Source: Streptomyces triculaminicus (GTDB lineage: Bacteria > Actinomycetota > Actinomycetes > Streptomycetales > Streptomycetaceae). From it: a stretch of DNA of 64,000 bases. The stretch covers positions 310,001-374,000 of the forward strand of contig NZ_JAFMOF010000003.1 in NCBI RefSeq assembly GCF_017349075.1. The letters are read 5' to 3'. The position numbers and the translations under genes were made by a program. Shown here piece by piece: positions 61,778 to 64,000 of the stretch. How positions within the stretch are numbered: the stretch's first letter is position 1; the number at the start of each line of letters is the position of its first letter. The notes below the pieces were generated by a model, which had not been told where the DNA came from, did not search any database, and saw only the letters and a list, made by a program, of their open reading frames with translations.

Positions 61778-62515
61778 ATGGAGCAGACACACATCGGCCC
61801 GAGCGGCGCCGCAGCCTCCGCCGGGGCACAGCGCCGGGTACTGATCGTCGAGGACGACAGAACGATCACCGACGCCATCGCGGCCCGGCTGCGGGCCGAG
61901 GGATTTCAGGTACGCACGGCGGGCGACGGGCCCGCGGCGGTGGACACCGCCGAGGCGTGGCAGCCGGACCTGCTGGTCCTGGACGTCATGCTGCCCGGCT
62001 TCGACGGGCTGGAGGTGTGCCGCAGAGTGCAGGCCCAGCGGCCCGTCCCCGTCCTGATGCTCACCGCGCGCGACGACGAGACCGACATGCTCGTCGGTCT
62101 CGGCGTGGGCGCCGACGACTACATGACCAAGCCGTTCTCGATGCGCGAGCTGGCGGCCCGGGTGCATGTGCTGCTGCGCCGCGTGGAACGTGCGACGCTG
62201 GCCGCGCACACGCCGCGCAGCGGCATCCTGCGGCTGGGCGAGCTGGAGATCGACCACGCCCAGCGCCGGGTCCGGGTGCGCGGCGCGGACGTCCATCTGA
62301 CGCCGACCGAGTTCGACCTGCTGGTGTGCCTGGCCAACACGCCGCGCGCGGTGCTCTCCCGCGAGCAGCTGCTGGCCGAGGTGTGGGACTGGGCCGACGC
62401 CTCCGGCACCCGGACGGTGGACAGCCACATCAAGGCGCTGCGCCGGAAGATCGGGGCGGAGCGGATCCGTACGGTCCACGGGGTGGGCTACGCGCTGGAG
62501 ACCCCGGCCGCATGA
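61778..62515 (+). CDS. OmpR-family response regulator
   Basis: The 245-residue regulator has a receiver domain with the phosphoacceptor Asp in LLVLDVMLPGFDG (about residue 70) and the switch Lys in DDYMTKPFSMREL, and a winged-helix DNA-binding domain (ELEIDHAQRRVRV...LTPTEFDLL...DSHIKALRRKI). The start is ATG at 61778. Its stop overlaps the start of the kinase gene, so the two form a single operon and pair. The signal is unknown. Confidence 0.9.
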   Translation: MEQTHIGPSGAAASAGAQRRVLIVEDDRTITDAIAARLRAEGFQVRTAGDGPAAVDTAEAWQPDLLVLDVMLPGFDGLEVCRRVQAQRPVPVLMLTARDDETDMLVGLGVGADDYMTKPFSMRELAARVHVLLRRVERATLAAHTPRSGILRLGELEIDHAQRRVRVRGADVHLTPTEFDLLVCLANTPRAVLSREQLLAEVWDWADASGTRTVDSHIKALRRKIGAERIRTVHGVGYALETPAA

Positions 62516-63612
62516 CGCGCGAGGGCGGGCCCGCGGCAAGGGTGTGGGGCCGGGTCTGGGAGGCGCTGCGCCCCCTGGACCCGTACCGGTCGGTGAAGGC
62601 GGCGCTGGGCGCGCTGGTCATCGGCTCGGTGGTGATCACGACGTTCCTGGTGTTCGTCGCGATCCGCTCGGCGACCGAGCTCCGGGTGATCACCATCTTC
62701 TCGATCATCGCCTCGCTGCTGATCACCCAGTTCGTGGCGCACCGCCTGACCGCGCCGCTGGACGAGATGACCGAGGTCACCCGAGCCATGGCGCAGGGGG
62801 ACTACACCCGCCGGGCGGGAGCCGGCCGGCGGGACGAGTTCGGGGACCTGGCCGCCGCCTTCAACCGCATGGCGGCCGACCTGGAGGCGGTGGACACCCA
62901 CCGCAAGGAGCTGGTCGCCAACGTCTCGCACGAGCTGCGCACGCCCATCGCCGGCCTGCGGGCCGTCCTGGAGAACGTGGTGGACGGCGTCTCGGCCGCC
63001 GACCCCGAGACGATGCGCACGGCGCTGCGGCAGACCGAACGGCTGGGCCGGCTGGTGGAACAGCTGCTGGACCTGTCCCGGCTGGACAACGGCGTGGTGC
63101 CGCTGCGGGCCCGGCGCTTCGAGGTCTGGCCGTACCTGGCGGGCGTGCTGAAGGAGGCGAGCATGGCCTGCGTCAGCGGCTCCTCGCCCCGCGCCCGCAA
63201 GGACGTGCACCTGCACCTGGACGTCTCGCCGCCGGAGCTGACGGCGCACGCGGACGCCGAACGGCTGCATCAGGTGGTGGCCAATCTGGTGGACAACGCG
63301 GTCAAGCACAGTCCCCCGCACGGCCGCGTCACCGTGCGCGCCCGGCGCGGGGAGGGAGCGGAGTCGCTGGCCCTGGAGGTGCTGGACGAGGGCCCCGGCA
63401 TCCCCGAGTCCGAGCGGCACCGGGTCTTCCAGCGCTTCAACCGGGGGACCTCCGGCACCCCCGGGCCGGGCAGCGACGGCGGTACGGGCCTGGGGCTGGC
63501 GATCGCGCGCTGGGCCGTCGACCTGCACGGCGGGGACATAGGAGTGGCCGAGTCACCGCGTGGCTGCCGCATCCGGGTCACTCTTCCGGGCGGACCTCGG
63601 GAACAGTCTTGA
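62512..63612 (+). CDS. Membrane sensor histidine kinase
   Basis: The 366-residue kinase has a short cytoplasmic start, two closely spaced membrane helices (about residues 30-70) with almost no external loop, then a HAMP domain, the H box VSHELRTPIAGLRAVLENVVDG (phosphorylated His about residue 143), and a HATPase domain with VDNAVKHSP, DEGPGIP and GTGLGLAIA. Without an external sensor domain it may sense the membrane itself. The ATGA overlap with the upstream regulator shows tight coupling. Confidence 0.9.
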   Translation: MTREGGPAARVWGRVWEALRPLDPYRSVKAALGALVIGSVVITTFLVFVAIRSATELRVITIFSIIASLLITQFVAHRLTAPLDEMTEVTRAMAQGDYTRRAGAGRRDEFGDLAAAFNRMAADLEAVDTHRKELVANVSHELRTPIAGLRAVLENVVDGVSAADPETMRTALRQTERLGRLVEQLLDLSRLDNGVVPLRARRFEVWPYLAGVLKEASMACVSGSSPRARKDVHLHLDVSPPELTAHADAERLHQVVANLVDNAVKHSPPHGRVTVRARRGEGAESLALEVLDEGPGIPESERHRVFQRFNRGTSGTPGPGSDGGTGLGLAIARWAVDLHGGDIGVAESPRGCRIRVTLPGGPREQS

Positions 63613-63853
63613 CGTAGGGTCGGTGGTGGGAGCACACGTCCGAACCGGGCGTGGGGCAGGCCCCGGCGAACCCAGGAAGCCCCGGGACGAGTGGAACCAC
63701 CGGGTTTTCCCGCCATGTCATGCCCTGAAACCCGGGTCCGAGTGTGACTTAGGCGACGACTGGCCCGGGTGGCCTGCATCTAAGGTCCCGACAGGCGTAG
63801 CCTTTATTCCCGCTGTCCACCACCTTAGGAAGCGGAAGAGGGCGGTTGCCGCC
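63613..63853. other. Intergenic region upstream of the kgd/sucA gene
   Basis: This 241-base gap should hold the promoter of the oxoglutarate decarboxylase gene. I see no convincing hairpin terminator or small gene in it. Confidence 0.4.
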
Positions 63854-64000
63854 GTGTCGCCACAGTCCCCCAACACCTCGAGCATCTCGACCGACCAAAC
63901 GGGGCAGGCCAAGAGTCCTGCCGACGTGTTCGGTCCCAATGAGTGGCTCGTCGACGAGATCTACCAGCAGTACCTCCAGGACCCGAACTCGGTCGACCGA
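63854..64000 (+). CDS. kgd: Multifunctional 2-oxoglutarate decarboxylase/dehydrogenase, N-terminus
   Basis: The 49 codons visible begin with a GTG and contain FGPNEWLVDEIYQQYLQDPN, which matches the N-terminus of the large actinobacterial E1/E2 oxoglutarate decarboxylase-dehydrogenase (Kgd/SucA), a tricarboxylic-acid-cycle enzyme. In mycobacteria the small protein GarA inhibits it by binding directly. The rest lies outside the window. The Ser/Thr/Gln-rich first 25 residues are typical for the Streptomyces version. Confidence 0.9.
   Translation, partial: MSPQSPNTSSISTDQTGQAKSPADVFGPNEWLVDEIYQQYLQDPNSVDR

Noticed and set aside
1..64000. tRNA, rRNA, CRISPR arrays and insertion sequences
   Set aside because: I looked through the intergenic regions and found no cloverleaf, regular spacer array, rRNA segment or transposase gene. 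The only repeated element with mobile features is the palindromic element at 16272 and 18332.

Overview
The window is chromosomal DNA from a Streptomyces or a very close relative. The GC content is very high, third codon positions are mostly G or C, and GTG and TTG starts are common. The left part carries dasR, dasABC, dasD and nagB in the order known from Streptomyces coelicolor. Other signature actinomycete genes are wblE, sigH with its anti-sigma gene, sodX/sodN, a HspR-type (HAIR) element in front of lon, and the start of the kgd/sucA-type 2-oxoglutarate decarboxylase gene.

Layout. 1-1.3 kb: 3' end of a SulP transporter and a hypothetical gene. 1.4-8.3 kb: the N-acetylglucosamine/chitobiose locus. 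The regulator DasR, the uptake proteins DasABC, the hexosaminidase DasD and the deaminase NagB are linked by dre-type operators; another dre-like site lies in front of the next gene, a PdtaS-type histidine kinase. 8.4-14.6 kb: kinase, wblE, a diacylglycerol kinase-like gene, the sigH stress-sigma module and small enzymes. 14.6-18.5 kb: antiporter, D-cysteine desulfhydrase-like gene and glutaminase, with two inverted copies of a 160-bp palindromic element at the two convergent gene junctions. 18.5-31 kb: ketosynthase III, alkaline phosphatase, LytR-CpsA-Psr protein, secreted and membrane proteins, an MFS/LysR pair, a GH5 glycosidase and a dehydrogenase. 31-41.7 kb: malic enzyme, a polar amino-acid ABC transporter, the nickel superoxide dismutase and its maturation protease, a PadR/DUF4097 pair and hypothetical genes.

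41.9-53.5 kb is the most unusual part: seven co-directional genes encoding a trypsin-co-occurring (CU044_2847) protein, a trypsin-VMAP protein, a MoxR AAA+ ATPase, a SAV_2336-type vWA protein, a 72-residue FxsA-like peptide, an aKG-HExxH-type peptide hydroxylase and a TIR-like/NB-ARC/TPR protein of the FxSxx-COOH system. This looks like a vWA-MoxR-VMAP conflict system joined to a peptide-modification cassette. Three of the genes are split by many small indels. Because the reading frames keep normal codon use and resume immediately, sequence errors are a likely cause, but real decay cannot be excluded. Three further single indels occur at 23.9, 25.4 and about 27.5 kb.

53.5-57.2 kb is of lower GC and looks acquired. 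It has a gene-poor stretch, a small secreted protein followed by a three-helix membrane protein, a HTH-TPR regulator and two small genes. 57.4-64 kb returns to core genes: lon, a rhomboid-like membrane protein, a spermidine synthase-like protein, a two-component system and the start of kgd/sucA. I recognised no tRNA, rRNA, CRISPR array or insertion sequence.
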